A DNA stretch of 12,095 nucleotides from RGIG9379 sp031553005 (GCA_031553005.1 JAVBMA010000019.1:1-12095), one strand, 5' to 3'. Counted from the first letter of the stretch, positions 1 through 7,207 are shown. The notes: generated from the letters alone by a model not told the origin. Translations and numbers: made by a program.

Positions 1-959
1 TGGGTCAAGGTTGTCCTTATCCTCTTTTTCAACGTACCATTGATATAAAACGATATAAAATTGTGAGAATAGGTCATGGCTATGTGTGTAAACCGATCAA
101 GCGGCAAGGGTCTCTTTTCTTTTATATCTTCCCAAACATTGGGAGAGGATACTAATTGAAACAGCGCTACTCCGTCGTGGTCGTAAGGTACAAAGCAGAT
201 ATAATTAGCCGGGTCTTTGCCAAAGTCGAACACGCGTGCCCATTTCTTGTATCCGGACGGCTTCACCAGACAACTTACCGTAAATTCCGGGATCGTATCA
301 AAATTTTCAGAAATAAAAAAATAGTCTTCTCCATCCATCACAATGGAAGGATGATGTAAGATTAAACCGCTGTCTAATCTGCAAGAGATATCTAATCCAA
401 ATTTTGTATACGGATAAAAAGTATCCTTGTAAATTGATCGCCAAAAATCAGGGTGTTCTTTTTCTCCCGACTTATAGGGTAAAAGGTATTCACAAAAATC
501 ATCAAAATCCAACTCTTTGGCATAAGGCAGTTTCCACTCTTCAAATGCCCGGTCGATATTGTCTATCAAAAAACCGGAAGTGACAGTCTGCAAATCGGAT
601 ACCGATCTGCAGGGAGGCATACCTTCTTGCTGTAACCGGTCAAGTAAGATTTCCTGTTCTTTTGTGAGCGCTTCATAAGGTTGGTTTAAGGAAAAAACAG
701 AATCCAATGTATTGTAATAGGTTTCTAATTCGGGAGAATCATAGAAATAATACGTATCCATGTTTTCAATCAGAAAACGGGCGGCTTTCAGTTTTAAATT
801 ATCTTCCGGATTTTTATCGTAATGTTTCAATACTTTCTCAAGTTCAGTTCTGTTTTCTCCGGCTAATTTTAATGCTTGTTCAAGATTATTTATAACGGAT
901 TGGTTTTGGGCTGCAACCAGAAAAGGGAAAAACAGGATTATAATCAACGTTTTTTTCAT
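1..959 (-). CDS. Secreted LamG-domain protein, 3' end beyond window
   Basis: An open frame of 319 codons starts at ATG 959 and runs without a stop off the left edge, so the protein is C-terminally incomplete here. Residues 1-17 form a signal peptide (hydrophobic core then VAA, with Gln18 as the predicted first mature residue). Residues about 25-185 are helical and resemble, from memory, the N-terminal region of Bacteroides transglutaminase-like secreted proteins (GENRTELEKVLKHY, FLIENM, LIDNIDRAFEEW, FDDFCEYLLPY). From about residue 200 a LamG/concanavalin-A-like beta-sandwich begins (VMDGEDYFFI, FTVSCLVKPSG, ARVFDFGKD, RFTHIAMTYS, ISFYINGTL), a fold that usually binds carbohydrate or protein. 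A transglutaminase core could still lie beyond the edge. It lies 42 bp after the PH-domain gene, probably in one transcript. The ligand is unknown; the LamG call is firm and the N-terminal assignment is recall. Confidence 0.85.
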   Translation of the reverse strand, partial: MKKTLIIILFFPFLVAAQNQSVINNLEQALKLAGENRTELEKVLKHYDKNPEDNLKLKAARFLIENMDTYYFYDSPELETYYNTLDSVFSLNQPYEALTKEQEILLDRLQQEGMPPCRSVSDLQTVTSGFLIDNIDRAFEEWKLPYAKELDFDDFCEYLLPYKSGEKEHPDFWRSIYKDTFYPYTKFGLDISCRLDSGLILHHPSIVMDGEDYFFISENFDTIPEFTVSCLVKPSGYKKWARVFDFGKDPANYICFVPYDHDGVALFQLVSSPNVWEDIKEKRPLPLDRFTHIAMTYSHNFISFYINGTLKKRIRTTLT

Positions 960-1001
960 TGTATTTCCATTCATATTTTTCAAAATAAATTATTGCATTT
1001 A

Positions 1002-1523
1002 TTATTTGATTCGGCTTTGTACCGTTTGAATAAACAGATCGGGATCCTTACAACTTATAACATAAACATTAGTCTCAGTTCTAATTAGCATCCTATTTTG
1101 AGAATCAGTCGCAAATTGCAGGAATTTACCGATTTGAGGATTTTCAAATTTACCTAAATACCCGAACAACCCACCGGAAGCAAATGTCCTGACACTGTTT
1201 TTGCCGTCGGCTTCGGTGTATCTCCGTATTTCAATTATATTACTTACCGGAATCGTGATTCCTCCTTTAACCTGGCGTATATAAATATCCTTATCTTTAA
1301 CAGAAACTTCTACAGGCATATAAAACAGCATAAAAACCAAAATCAGCAAAGGCAAAAATGACAAAACGGAAAAAGATAACACCAGCAACTGATTTTTACT
1401 TTCGCTTTTATAATATTTAATTAAAGAAAGGATTGATTTTACAGATGCAAATAGCATCAATATAACGACTATAACAGTAAGAACAATTACAGTTGTATCC
1501 CAATTACAAATAAAATTTATCAT
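1002..1523 (-). CDS. Two-TM membrane protein with bacterial PH-like domain
   Basis: This 173-aa protein has two hydrophobic segments (about residues 11-35 and 45-69) followed by a C-terminal domain of about 100 residues. Motifs in that domain (VSVKDKDIYIRQ, RRYTEADGKNSVRTFASGGLFGYLGKFENPQIGKF, then MLIRTETNVYVISCKDPDLFI; split here as RTFASGGLFGYLGKF and the flanking strands) fit the bacterial PH-domain family typified by a GGLFGY-GKF core and a closing ISP/CKDPDxFI strand. Such proteins are membrane-anchored and mostly of unknown role. No catalytic residue is visible. An upstream ATG in another frame stops at once, so the start at 1523 is preferred. The gene precedes the LamG gene by 42 bp and may share its transcript. 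Family call is good; function is not known. Confidence 0.8.
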   Translation of the reverse strand: MINFICNWDTTVIVLTVIVVILMLFASVKSILSLIKYYKSESKNQLLVLSFSVLSFLPLLILVFMLFYMPVEVSVKDKDIYIRQVKGGITIPVSNIIEIRRYTEADGKNSVRTFASGGLFGYLGKFENPQIGKFLQFATDSQNRMLIRTETNVYVISCKDPDLFIQTVQSRIK

Positions 1524-1594
1524 GACATATAAGTATTTAGTAAAAATTAGTATTCATTATTCCGTAAGTAATTGTTTGTAATTAAGTATGTTTC

Positions 1595-1602
1595 CAAAAT
1601 TA
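1595..1602 (-). promoter_or_regulatory. Possible -7 promoter box for the PH-domain gene
   Basis: On the minus strand the octamer TAATTTTG fits the Bacteroides -7 consensus TAnnTTTG, about 70 bases before ATG 1523. The only TTG upstream (1617-1619) leaves a spacer of 14, shorter than the usual spacing to the -33 box, so the match is weak. Confidence 0.3.
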
Positions 1603-1627
1603 GTTTATACTAAAAACAATATCGTTA

Positions 1628-1680
1628 CCGGCACACAGAGTGTTGCTCTGTGCTGGGATATTAAAGGGTTTCAGCCTTAA
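1628..1680. repeat. REP-like pair of adjacent hairpins
   Basis: The first hairpin has perfect arms CACAGAG (1634-1640) and CTCTGTG (1646-1652) around TGTTG, extended outward by CCGG/CTGG after a two-base bulge. The second pairs TTAAAGG (1661-1667, one bulged A) with CCTTAA (1675-1680). The pair sits alone in the 267-bp gap between the ligase and PH genes. From memory, similar CAGAG-GCAAC-CTCTG units are dispersed between genes in Bacteroidales genomes, as REP-type elements are; that part is recall. It is not a classical terminator, because no T-run follows on the minus strand. Confidence 0.55.
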
Positions 1681-1790
1681 TTCTATGTTTTCACAGCCCA
1701 AAACAAAGTTTTTGCCGTTTTAAGTTCTGATTAAAATCGGTTATTCCGGATCTCAAATATAAAAAAGCGCGTTCTATATAGAATCACATT

Positions 1791-3536
1791 TTAATCCGAC
1801 ATTATTTTTACCTCTTTTTTAACTTTTAGCGTATAAATGCTTTCGGTTTTCAGTGGGCAACTGAGTATTTTCCGAGCCATTTCCCGTGCAGCAACCGTAT
1901 CCTCTTTTCCTATATAGAGTTTCCAAAGGGAATATTTAGGGCGTATGCGCGTCGGAACCATGTTGGAAGCCGTATAAAATGCCTGTTCGGCTTGTTCCTG
2001 TTTGCCGATTTTCAAATAGTAATTTCCTTTCATGCAATATGCTTCACATGAAGGCAATGCATCTTCGGCTTTGGCTGTATAGAATTCCGGTGGTTGGCTT
2101 TCCATCCATGTCATATAGTAATTATTGAAGGCCGGATTGGCTTTCATCCTATCATAGGAATGTTCGACCCGGTCAATACTTCGAGAACTGCTTTCATATA
2201 AATCTATCAATTCGCCGGAAAGCTGTTTTAATTCCGCCACCTGTCGCCAAATCCGGAACAAAACAACAATTAAGAGTAAAATAATTGTACCGTAAACCCA
2301 ACGGGACGGCTTGAACGAGAACTTAACATTGCTTTCAATTCCACCCAGGCAAACGACAGATAAAAGTAATAAAGGAAAAACTTCTACCGGATAGGAAAAC
2401 AGGGAAAAAGTGAGCCATGAAAATAACCCTGCCCGGAATATTTTTACAGAAACAGTTGAAGCTCGTGTCTGGAATGCCGTCCATAACAAAAACAGAAGCA
2501 GTATTGCCCCAATGATTCCGAGGCAAACAACGGTATTCAGCAGCTCATTGAAGGGATGCCCGGCATTATCTGCAACAATGGCAAAAGGCGATCCGGGATT
2601 TTTCTCAAAGAAAGCAGCTTGGTAAAGCATATATTTTTCGCCGAAAGCTCCGGAGCCATGTCCCGCTAGCGGACTATCCATAATCATATCGCAAGAGACA
2701 CGCCATATCAACAACCGGGCATCGGCAGACTTCGGGCGGTAATTGTAGAGCAAGATAATTCCAAGTGTAAAAAATAGTACTGTTGCCCCAATGATGAACG
2801 GCTTGAAGGTTCGAAAGGACGAAGTGCTTCGTTCTTCCGTTATTTTATGCCGTTTCCAACTATCAGAAAAGATAAAAAACACTCCGCATACCAAACCAAC
2901 AAACAGACCAAGCCAACCCGCACGCGAATCGGCAAGATACAACCCCAACCCTTGCAAAACGCTTCCGGTGAACAACAGTATGGAAACCATTATTCTCTTT
3001 TCCCGGAAAGAGATAACCGTCAAACACAACGAGAGGGTCGTACAGACGGCAAGATATCCGCCCAACTGTCCCGGATTACCGAATGATCCGGTGACATCGA
3101 ATAGGATGTTGTGGCTAAATAATAATCCTCGTTTCTGAGCTATTGCAATAACTGTTTGTATTACTCCCGAAAGGACAAGGGAGTATAATAATATTTTCTT
3201 TTGTACCGTCAAGCGGATCAGGATGTAAAACCCGGCAATAGCGCCCAGTTTATAGAGGAGAAACGGATCAACATCCCGCCTTTTTATAAGAAAAGCGTTC
3301 GCCATTATCCAGAGAATAAAAAGGATAAATGCCCAATCGGTCATCGTTATGGAAAGTTTCCTATCCTGATTTTTCCGGAGAACAGAAAGGGATAAACGAC
3401 AAATAACTGCGCTTACCGTAAATAACAGCGTAAAACAAGCAGCCTCTTCATTTACGAAAACAGTTCCTGCGTTCAGGTATGTCAACGCTATTATAATAAG
3501 GAATGCCCCGGTTGCTATGTCGATGGCTTTTTGCAT
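1791..3536 (-). CDS. O-antigen ligase-like membrane protein with TPR-like C-terminus
   Basis: This 581-aa multi-spanning membrane protein has about ten to twelve hydrophobic segments up to residue 430. Wzy_C/WaaL-family signatures appear in order: GSFGNPGQLGGYLA (150-163), LADSRAGWLGL (201-211), an extramembrane loop DARLLIWRVSCDMIMDSPLAGHGSGAF (272-298, quoted by its ends DARLLIW and LAGHGSGAF) and HPFNELLNTVVCLGIIGA (327-344). Arg205, Arg274 and His327 are the likely functional residues by analogy with WaaL. Family members transfer or polymerise glycans at the outer face of the inner membrane. Residues 435-575 are soluble and helical, with a TPR-like pair near 498-550 (AYCMKGNYYLKIGKQEQAEQAF). 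No glycosyltransferases or flippase are nearby, so this is an orphan ligase and its acceptor cannot be read from context. Confidence 0.85.
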   Translation of the reverse strand: MQKAIDIATGAFLIIIALTYLNAGTVFVNEEAACFTLLFTVSAVICRLSLSVLRKNQDRKLSITMTDWAFILFILWIMANAFLIKRRDVDPFLLYKLGAIAGFYILIRLTVQKKILLYSLVLSGVIQTVIAIAQKRGLLFSHNILFDVTGSFGNPGQLGGYLAVCTTLSLCLTVISFREKRIMVSILLFTGSVLQGLGLYLADSRAGWLGLFVGLVCGVFFIFSDSWKRHKITEERSTSSFRTFKPFIIGATVLFFTLGIILLYNYRPKSADARLLIWRVSCDMIMDSPLAGHGSGAFGEKYMLYQAAFFEKNPGSPFAIVADNAGHPFNELLNTVVCLGIIGAILLLFLLWTAFQTRASTVSVKIFRAGLFSWLTFSLFSYPVEVFPLLLLSVVCLGGIESNVKFSFKPSRWVYGTIILLLIVVLFRIWRQVAELKQLSGELIDLYESSSRSIDRVEHSYDRMKANPAFNNYYMTWMESQPPEFYTAKAEDALPSCEAYCMKGNYYLKIGKQEQAEQAFYTASNMVPTRIRPKYSLWKLYIGKEDTVAAREMARKILSCPLKTESIYTLKVKKEVKIMSD

Positions 3537-3569
3537 GGGTATGGTTTGGCTTTAATTATCTAGTAGAGA

Positions 3570-3849
3570 CTGTTTAAAAATTCTTATTACAAACTTATTG
3601 GCTCTTACTTTTTTCCAGCAGCTGAAAAAAGTAAGCAAAAAAAGCCGCCGCTGTGGATTCTTCGCTAAAAATCTTCTGCATTACGCTAAAACGTTTTAAA
3701 CTCCTCCCTGCGGTCGTCAAACAAAAAACGTTTCCTAACGCTCCATTTCGAAGATTTTCTTAACGCTTCGCCTCCAAGGCGGAAAGAACCGGAGCTCTTT
3801 TGGCAAGGCTTTCTTGCGTCAAACTCATCTTAATATGAAATCTAAACAG
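3570..3849. repeat. Non-coding 280-bp element with imperfect terminal inverted repeats
   Basis: The left end (CTGTTTAAAAATTCTTATTA) and the reverse complement of the right end (CTGTTTAGATTTCATATTA) match imperfectly over about 20 bp. Just inside the left end lies a perfect 12-bp inverted repeat, CTTACTTTTTTC (3604-3615) and GAAAAAAGTAAG (3624-3635). Only a short frame of about 22 codons reads through the rest on the minus strand, and it looks spurious. This fills the left part of the 3537-4258 gap. The shape suggests a MITE-like or other dispersed Bacteroidales element; other copies cannot be seen within this window. No clear target-site duplication was found. Confidence 0.5.
3590..3597 (-). 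promoter_or_regulatory. Possible -7 box for the ligase gene
   Basis: TAAGTTTG on the minus strand fits TAnnTTTG, about 55 bases before ATG 3536, but no -33 TTTG is found at suitable spacing. It lies just inside the end of the 3570-3849 repeat element, so the element could have brought in a promoter. Confidence 0.25.
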
Positions 3850-3924
3850 AGAAAACAACATATCATCATCTTGTCCCATTCGGGAGAATATATTTTTTTC
3901 TTATATTGCGTCCCTAACAAAACA

Positions 3925-4096
3925 ATTTTAATAACTCCGTGCAAACGAAGTGTAGCACGGGGTATTAGGCTACTCTCATATCCGACCCCGTAGAGGGTCG
4001 TACATCCTTAGTTTTGTTGAACCCGCTTCGGGGTTCAGGTGACAGGACTACTCTTTAGCCCCAAGCGGCACTTCGTTTGCTCGGGGTTATTAAAAT
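3925..4096. repeat. 172-bp palindromic element with 28-bp inverted ends
   Basis: Bases 3925-3952 and the reverse complement of 4069-4096 match at 26 of 28 positions; both contain ATTTTAATAAC followed by GCAAACGAAGTG. Two smaller perfect hairpins lie inside: CGACCC (3983-3988) with GGGTCG (3995-4000), and TGAACCC (4018-4024) with GGGTTCA (4031-4037). The nested arrangement would fold as a three-stem structure in DNA or RNA. The remaining gap, 3850-3924 and 4097-4258, holds nothing recognisable beyond a five-base hairpin near 4100-4112. Confidence 0.65.
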
Positions 4097-4258
4097 CTAT
4101 CTCCTACGGAGACTTTGTTTGATTTTCAAAATGCACCTCCTGTTTTATTCTAAAACTCTCAATTACCCACGAGATATAGACTTTTGCCTGAAATATTTAT
4201 TTTTCCCGGTCTGTAGTGATTTTAATTATTTAAAATAAATACACAAAAACGGCGTCTT

Positions 4259-5341
4259 TTAATGCCAAACCGCCTTTGCCCAACCTAGTTGCAGATAATA
4301 AGCGTTCAAATCGCTTCTATTTTTAAGCGGAATGTAACAGCTTAATCCGCAAAAGGTTTTAATTTCATATTGATCCATAAATCTTGCCGTATGCGCTTTG
4401 TATAATATGGTTTTATCCAATTGCCCGGTCAGTTCGCTTTTATCGGCTTCGGGGTAATTTTTATATATAAAATCTACAAAATCAAACACATATTGTTCCT
4501 GATAAGAATCCAATCGTTGAACATCGGTACGGTTGAATGCAGACTCGTCAAATGATTGGGTTTCCATAATCCGGCGGGTAGCTGCTGCCAATGCTTCGAT
4601 CTCTCCGGTATTAATCACGGAGATTGTGGCAGACTGGTAAATGCCTGTCATAACCTGCTGGTAATAATCGAAATACTCTTTTGCCACTTTCCTTAAATCG
4701 GGACGGGGCGACAACAATTCGGGCAAAACCTGTTCATACGGAAAACCAGTATAAAGCATAGGGGTTGAAGATGCCACAATGAAACCGGCCTTTTGCCTCA
4801 ACTCGTAAGCAACTTCAACCGAACCCATCATACAGGCATCGAACAGGATATAATCAAACCGGACAGGCAATGCCTCTGCCAAATCGGGAATGTTCATCTG
4901 CACTCCGTTATCTGATCCGAACGACCGCAAACGGGCGTCCGAGGGAAGCCACGACGAACCGTGCGACCAAAGTATCAACCCATAACTATCGGCAGGATAC
5001 TTCGCAATAATATCTTGCAATATTTCCCGCATGCGTGAGGGATCGGCAGAGTTATACCCGGGATAGCTCCCGGCTGCCGTTGCCGTATTGGAACCAATCT
5101 CCAGAATGCAAGGCTCTTCGCCTGCGATATCGGCAAATACGACTAACTTGGAATCACCTTCCCTAAAGCTTGCTTTCATCTCTTCAATGCTTCGCAATGC
5201 ATCTTCCCACAGATCATTATCGGCAGCCAGGTAAGCAATTACCGTCCGCGTTGCCTGAAAATCTTTTTCATCTTCCTTGCTGCAACTGCAAAATAAAAGC
5301 AGAAAAGGGAATAGTATTATGTACAAAATAAAATGTTTCAT
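4259..5341 (-). CDS. Clostripain-like (C11) cysteine peptidase lipoprotein
   Basis: This 360-aa protein has a lipoprotein signal peptide: residues 4-17 are hydrophobic and the lipobox F17-C18-S19-C20 is followed by SKEDE, a Ser/Lys-Asp/Glu pattern used for surface export of Bacteroidetes lipoproteins. The peptidase C11 domain starts near residue 31 (TRTVIAYLAADNDLW). The catalytic dyad is visible as His127 in LILWSHGSSW and Cys170 in YILFDACMMGSVEVAYEL, followed by the family's IVASSTPMLYTGFPYEQVL (188-206). C11 enzymes cleave after basic residues; PmC11 of Parabacteroides merdae and fragipain of B. fragilis are relatives that process themselves after a basic residue downstream of the His. 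Arg137 or Arg139 could play that part here, which is inference. The gene is complete, with flanking repeats on both sides and probably its own transcript. Substrate unknown; family call very secure. Confidence 0.93.
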   Translation of the reverse strand: MKHFILYIILFPFLLLFCSCSKEDEKDFQATRTVIAYLAADNDLWEDALRSIEEMKASFREGDSKLVVFADIAGEEPCILEIGSNTATAAGSYPGYNSADPSRMREILQDIIAKYPADSYGLILWSHGSSWLPSDARLRSFGSDNGVQMNIPDLAEALPVRFDYILFDACMMGSVEVAYELRQKAGFIVASSTPMLYTGFPYEQVLPELLSPRPDLRKVAKEYFDYYQQVMTGIYQSATISVINTGEIEALAAATRRIMETQSFDESAFNRTDVQRLDSYQEQYVFDFVDFIYKNYPEADKSELTGQLDKTILYKAHTARFMDQYEIKTFCGLSCYIPLKNRSDLNAYYLQLGWAKAVWH

Positions 5342-5361
5342 GTTGGATCTATATCTATCTA

Positions 5362-5523
5362 TTGAGGAAGCTGTCCCAAGAGACCTTTAACCACAAAGTA
5401 CACAAAGTTTTACACTAAGGAACACACAAAATATTGATTGATTATCAGGATATTGTGAACTTTGTGAATTTCCTTTGTGTACTTTGTGGTAAAGAATACA
5501 GGCTTTGGGGATAGCTTCCCCAA
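5362..5523. mobile_element. MITE-like element, copy 1
   Basis: The 162-bp element begins TTGAGGAAGCTGTCCCAA and ends with the near-inverse (reverse complement TTGGGGAAGCTATCCCCAA). A perfect 18-bp internal inverted repeat pairs ACCACAAAGTACACAAAG (5390-5407) with bases 5473-5490. A second copy in opposite orientation lies at 6901-7049. No transposase is encoded, so it would need one supplied in trans. It ends 6 bp after the stop of the metallopeptidase gene and begins 21 bp before the start of the C11 peptidase gene, so it fills nearly all of that gap and may supply or alter its expression signals. Confidence 0.75.
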
Positions 5524-5529
5524 GTGTAA

Positions 5530-6846
5530 CTACTTTCCTTTCTTCTTATTTTTCCTTTTCTCCTTCTCCCTCCACTCCTGAGTGGTCAAACTTCCGTTTA
5601 TATCTCCTATATAAACAACATTTTCTTCCAGCCGGATGTCGCCGGCATTGCGTGTATGAAAGACCGGTATTATATGGCTATACCTGTTCCGGTTCCGATC
5701 CATATAATAAACTCCGAAATTTATTTTTTTAGGAACCGTTTTTCCGGTATTAACCGCTATAGGCTCTCCTAACCGGACATATTTACCCTGATAGACGAGC
5801 GATTTTTCATATTGTGTGTATCCTGAATAACTGTCATCCTTATGCCTTATAATAATCCGGTTATTTAGAGGATCTCCTTTGGGAGCCGATTCTTCGCTAA
5901 CACGTCCTTCCCTGCTTGCATAAATAGTATCTCCGGCAGAAGAGAGATCGAAGTGCAGTGTAAAATCGATGTGGGATCTTTGAACTGTAAAACGGATGCT
6001 ATCGCCGGGCTTCACAGGAAGGGCATAGACAAATTCCGGATTGATTTTCAGTTCGCCTAATTTCCCCATGCTCGAAATAAACTCTTTTTCGAATGCTTCA
6101 AATCCGCCCTCATAAGCATTATCCAAAGCCTCATAGCTGCTTTTTCCTTTATAAACACTGCTAATTATAGAAATCATTGTCTCTTCATTCTGCATCAGAA
6201 AAAAGACCATACAATAAGCCAACGCATATCCGTAAAAAGTCTGTGTAAATGACGTATCATTAAATCGATTAGGACTCCAATCAATGAAATCCCTCAAATT
6301 AATATCTCCCAGTTGAATCATCGTTTTCACCCGTGCCCTGCGCCAAAGATTACTCTTATGTTCTATTGGTTCGGACATTTTAGTCTCCCCAAAATATTCG
6401 GCTAAACCTTCATTTAGCCAAACAGGAGGCGTAGCCATATTACTCATTAAAAAAAAATGGCTTAACTCATGATAGCAGGTATTCAAAAAATAAGCCTCAT
6501 TTTTCTCTTTACATGCAACAACCTCTTTTCTTTCGGAAGAATAATAGCCCATTGAATTTGGATTGATATATCCGGACTGCTCTTTTCGGTAAACTAAATA
6601 GTCAATATAATCATTAAAAACACTAAGCCTTACGGATGTTTTTTCCATTACGCTGTCAGGGAAGACCCTGTTGTAAAATTCCAACTGGTAATCAATCATA
6701 CTTTGCAGGCTTGCCATTTCCTTTTTGGTCAGGGTGCTACCTTCATCTTTTATCGAATACTGGGCAAACGAATTGATGCCTTGGAAAAGAAACAGGAGCA
6801 AAAAAAACAGTTTGCAAAATTTATTATGTTCCTTCTTTCTTTTCAT
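5530..6846 (-). CDS. Secreted gluzincin metallopeptidase fused to a degenerate LytM/M23 domain
   Basis: This 438-aa protein has a signal peptide (hydrophobic 13-21, SFA then Gln29). Residues about 40-265 form a zinc peptidase of the Peptidase-MA/DUF1570-like gluzincin type: His126-Glu127-x-x-His130 in CYHELSHFF, and the third ligand Glu146 in PVWLNEGLAEYFG, spaced as the family requires. Residues about 280-400 look like a LytM/M23 beta domain (GDTIYASREGRV, NNRIIIRHKDDSYSGY, VRLGEPIAVNTG). Where active M23 enzymes have the Y-x-H and H-L-H-F motifs, this one has YTQY (342-345) and INFGVY (374-379), so the metal site is lost and the domain probably binds rather than cuts. The C-terminus is Lys-rich (KEKRKNKKKGK). 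Inverted copies of a MITE-like element bracket the gene. Substrate unknown. Confidence 0.85.
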   Translation of the reverse strand: MKRKKEHNKFCKLFFLLLFLFQGINSFAQYSIKDEGSTLTKKEMASLQSMIDYQLEFYNRVFPDSVMEKTSVRLSVFNDYIDYLVYRKEQSGYINPNSMGYYSSERKEVVACKEKNEAYFLNTCYHELSHFFLMSNMATPPVWLNEGLAEYFGETKMSEPIEHKSNLWRRARVKTMIQLGDINLRDFIDWSPNRFNDTSFTQTFYGYALAYCMVFFLMQNEETMISIISSVYKGKSSYEALDNAYEGGFEAFEKEFISSMGKLGELKINPEFVYALPVKPGDSIRFTVQRSHIDFTLHFDLSSAGDTIYASREGRVSEESAPKGDPLNNRIIIRHKDDSYSGYTQYEKSLVYQGKYVRLGEPIAVNTGKTVPKKINFGVYYMDRNRNRYSHIIPVFHTRNAGDIRLEENVVYIGDINGSLTTQEWREKEKRKNKKKGK

Positions 6847-6900
6847 ATTTCATTTTCTCTGTTGCTCATTTTTTGAGTGATTAAGTGTTTGTACGCGTTA

Positions 6901-7049
6901 TTGAGGGGGCTGTCCCAAAAGCCTATATTCTTTACCACAAAGGAAATTCACAAATTTTACAATATCCTGATAATCAACATTCTTTGTATTCATTAGTGTA
7001 AAACTTTGTGTACTTTGTGGTAAAAAGACCTTTTGGACAGTTTCCTCAA
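6901..7049. mobile_element. MITE-like element, copy 2 (inverted)
   Basis: Reverse-complemented, this 149-bp stretch matches the 5362-5523 element along its whole length, with runs such as ACCACAAAGTACACAAAG and GATTATCAGGATATTGT identical. Copy 1 has about 9 bp more at the GTACTTTGTG repeat. The ends are TTGAGGGGGCTGTCCC and its near-inverse. A 72-codon minus-strand frame crosses it and is judged spurious. Its orientation opposite to copy 1 makes the 5362-7049 unit composite-like. Confidence 0.75.
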
Positions 7050-7061
7050 GAGTACTTTTCA

Positions 7062-7092
7062 TTGAGAGGACGACTTTGAGTCGCCCCCTCAA
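7062..7092. repeat. 31-nt imperfect palindrome, member 1
   Basis: Arms of 14 bases around a TTG loop pair at 12 of 14 positions (TTGAG...CGACT against AGTCG...CTCAA). Its TTGAG ends recall the MITE-like element ends 13 bp away. No T-run follows on either side, so it is not a standard terminator. Confidence 0.55.
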
Positions 7093-7098
7093 GAGTGG

Positions 7099-7157
7099 AT
7101 TAACATTCCCAAACATTTACTCCGGGGCTGGACAAGAGCTCTTTGGTAAAGGTTTTC
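7099..7157. repeat. Direct repeat, left copy (59 bp)
   Basis: It matches 9490-9548 in the same orientation at 55 of 59 bases, including 26 identical bases at its right end. It corresponds to the last codons of the 215-aa secreted gene. The two copies bracket three secreted genes; recombination between them would remove 2,391 bp. Confidence 0.85.
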
Positions 7158-7207
7158 ACCTGATATCTGCTACTTGTAACGTAACTTTTTTTTATTATTC
7201 CACATTT
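7100..7207 (-). pseudogene. Remnant of the 3' end of a paralogue of the 9491-10138 gene
   Basis: Minus-strand translation ending at TAA 7100 gives KTFTKELLSSPGVNVWEC, against KTFTKELLSNPGVNVWQY at the end of the intact gene. Weaker similarity extends upstream (CGIIKKSYVT against YGIKDGKFFSIT). An in-frame TAG at 7208-7210 closes the frame and there is no start codon or signal peptide, so only a tail of about 35 codons survives. Bases 7211-7278 hold nothing else recognisable. The remnant shows that a second copy of this gene once stood downstream of the 7279-8177 gene, or that the intervening genes were inserted into a duplicated locus. Confidence 0.8.

Noticed and set aside
1..1088. Plus-strand frames at 156-359, 707-895 and 876-1088
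   Set aside because: They are antisense to the continuous LamG-protein frame on the minus strand, which has a signal peptide and domain structure.
1761..1783. Possible terminator after the ligase gene (TTCTATATAGAA then a T6 run on the minus strand)
   Set aside because: The stem would be only four to five A/T pairs and is separated from the T-run by CGCGC; too weak to call.
2335..3395. Several short frames overlapping the ligase gene
   Set aside because: They are shadows in other frames of a well-supported membrane protein.
4245..4262. Possible terminator at the end of the C11 peptidase gene (AAAAACGGCGTCTTTT)
   Set aside because: The central bases do not pair, so no stable G/C stem forms.
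5342..5362. TCTATATCTATCTAT run before the C11 peptidase start
   Set aside because: It is a short A/T-rich near-repeat, not long or regular enough to argue for slippage or regulation.
5390..7025. CACAAAGTACACAAAG repeats as a possible CRISPR or iteron array
   Set aside because: They occur as inverted pairs inside two element copies, without regular spacers or more than two tandem units.
6898..7116. 72-codon minus-strand frame
   Set aside because: It runs through the MITE-like element, the 31-nt palindrome and the pseudogene tail, has no signal or domain, and is explained by those repeats.
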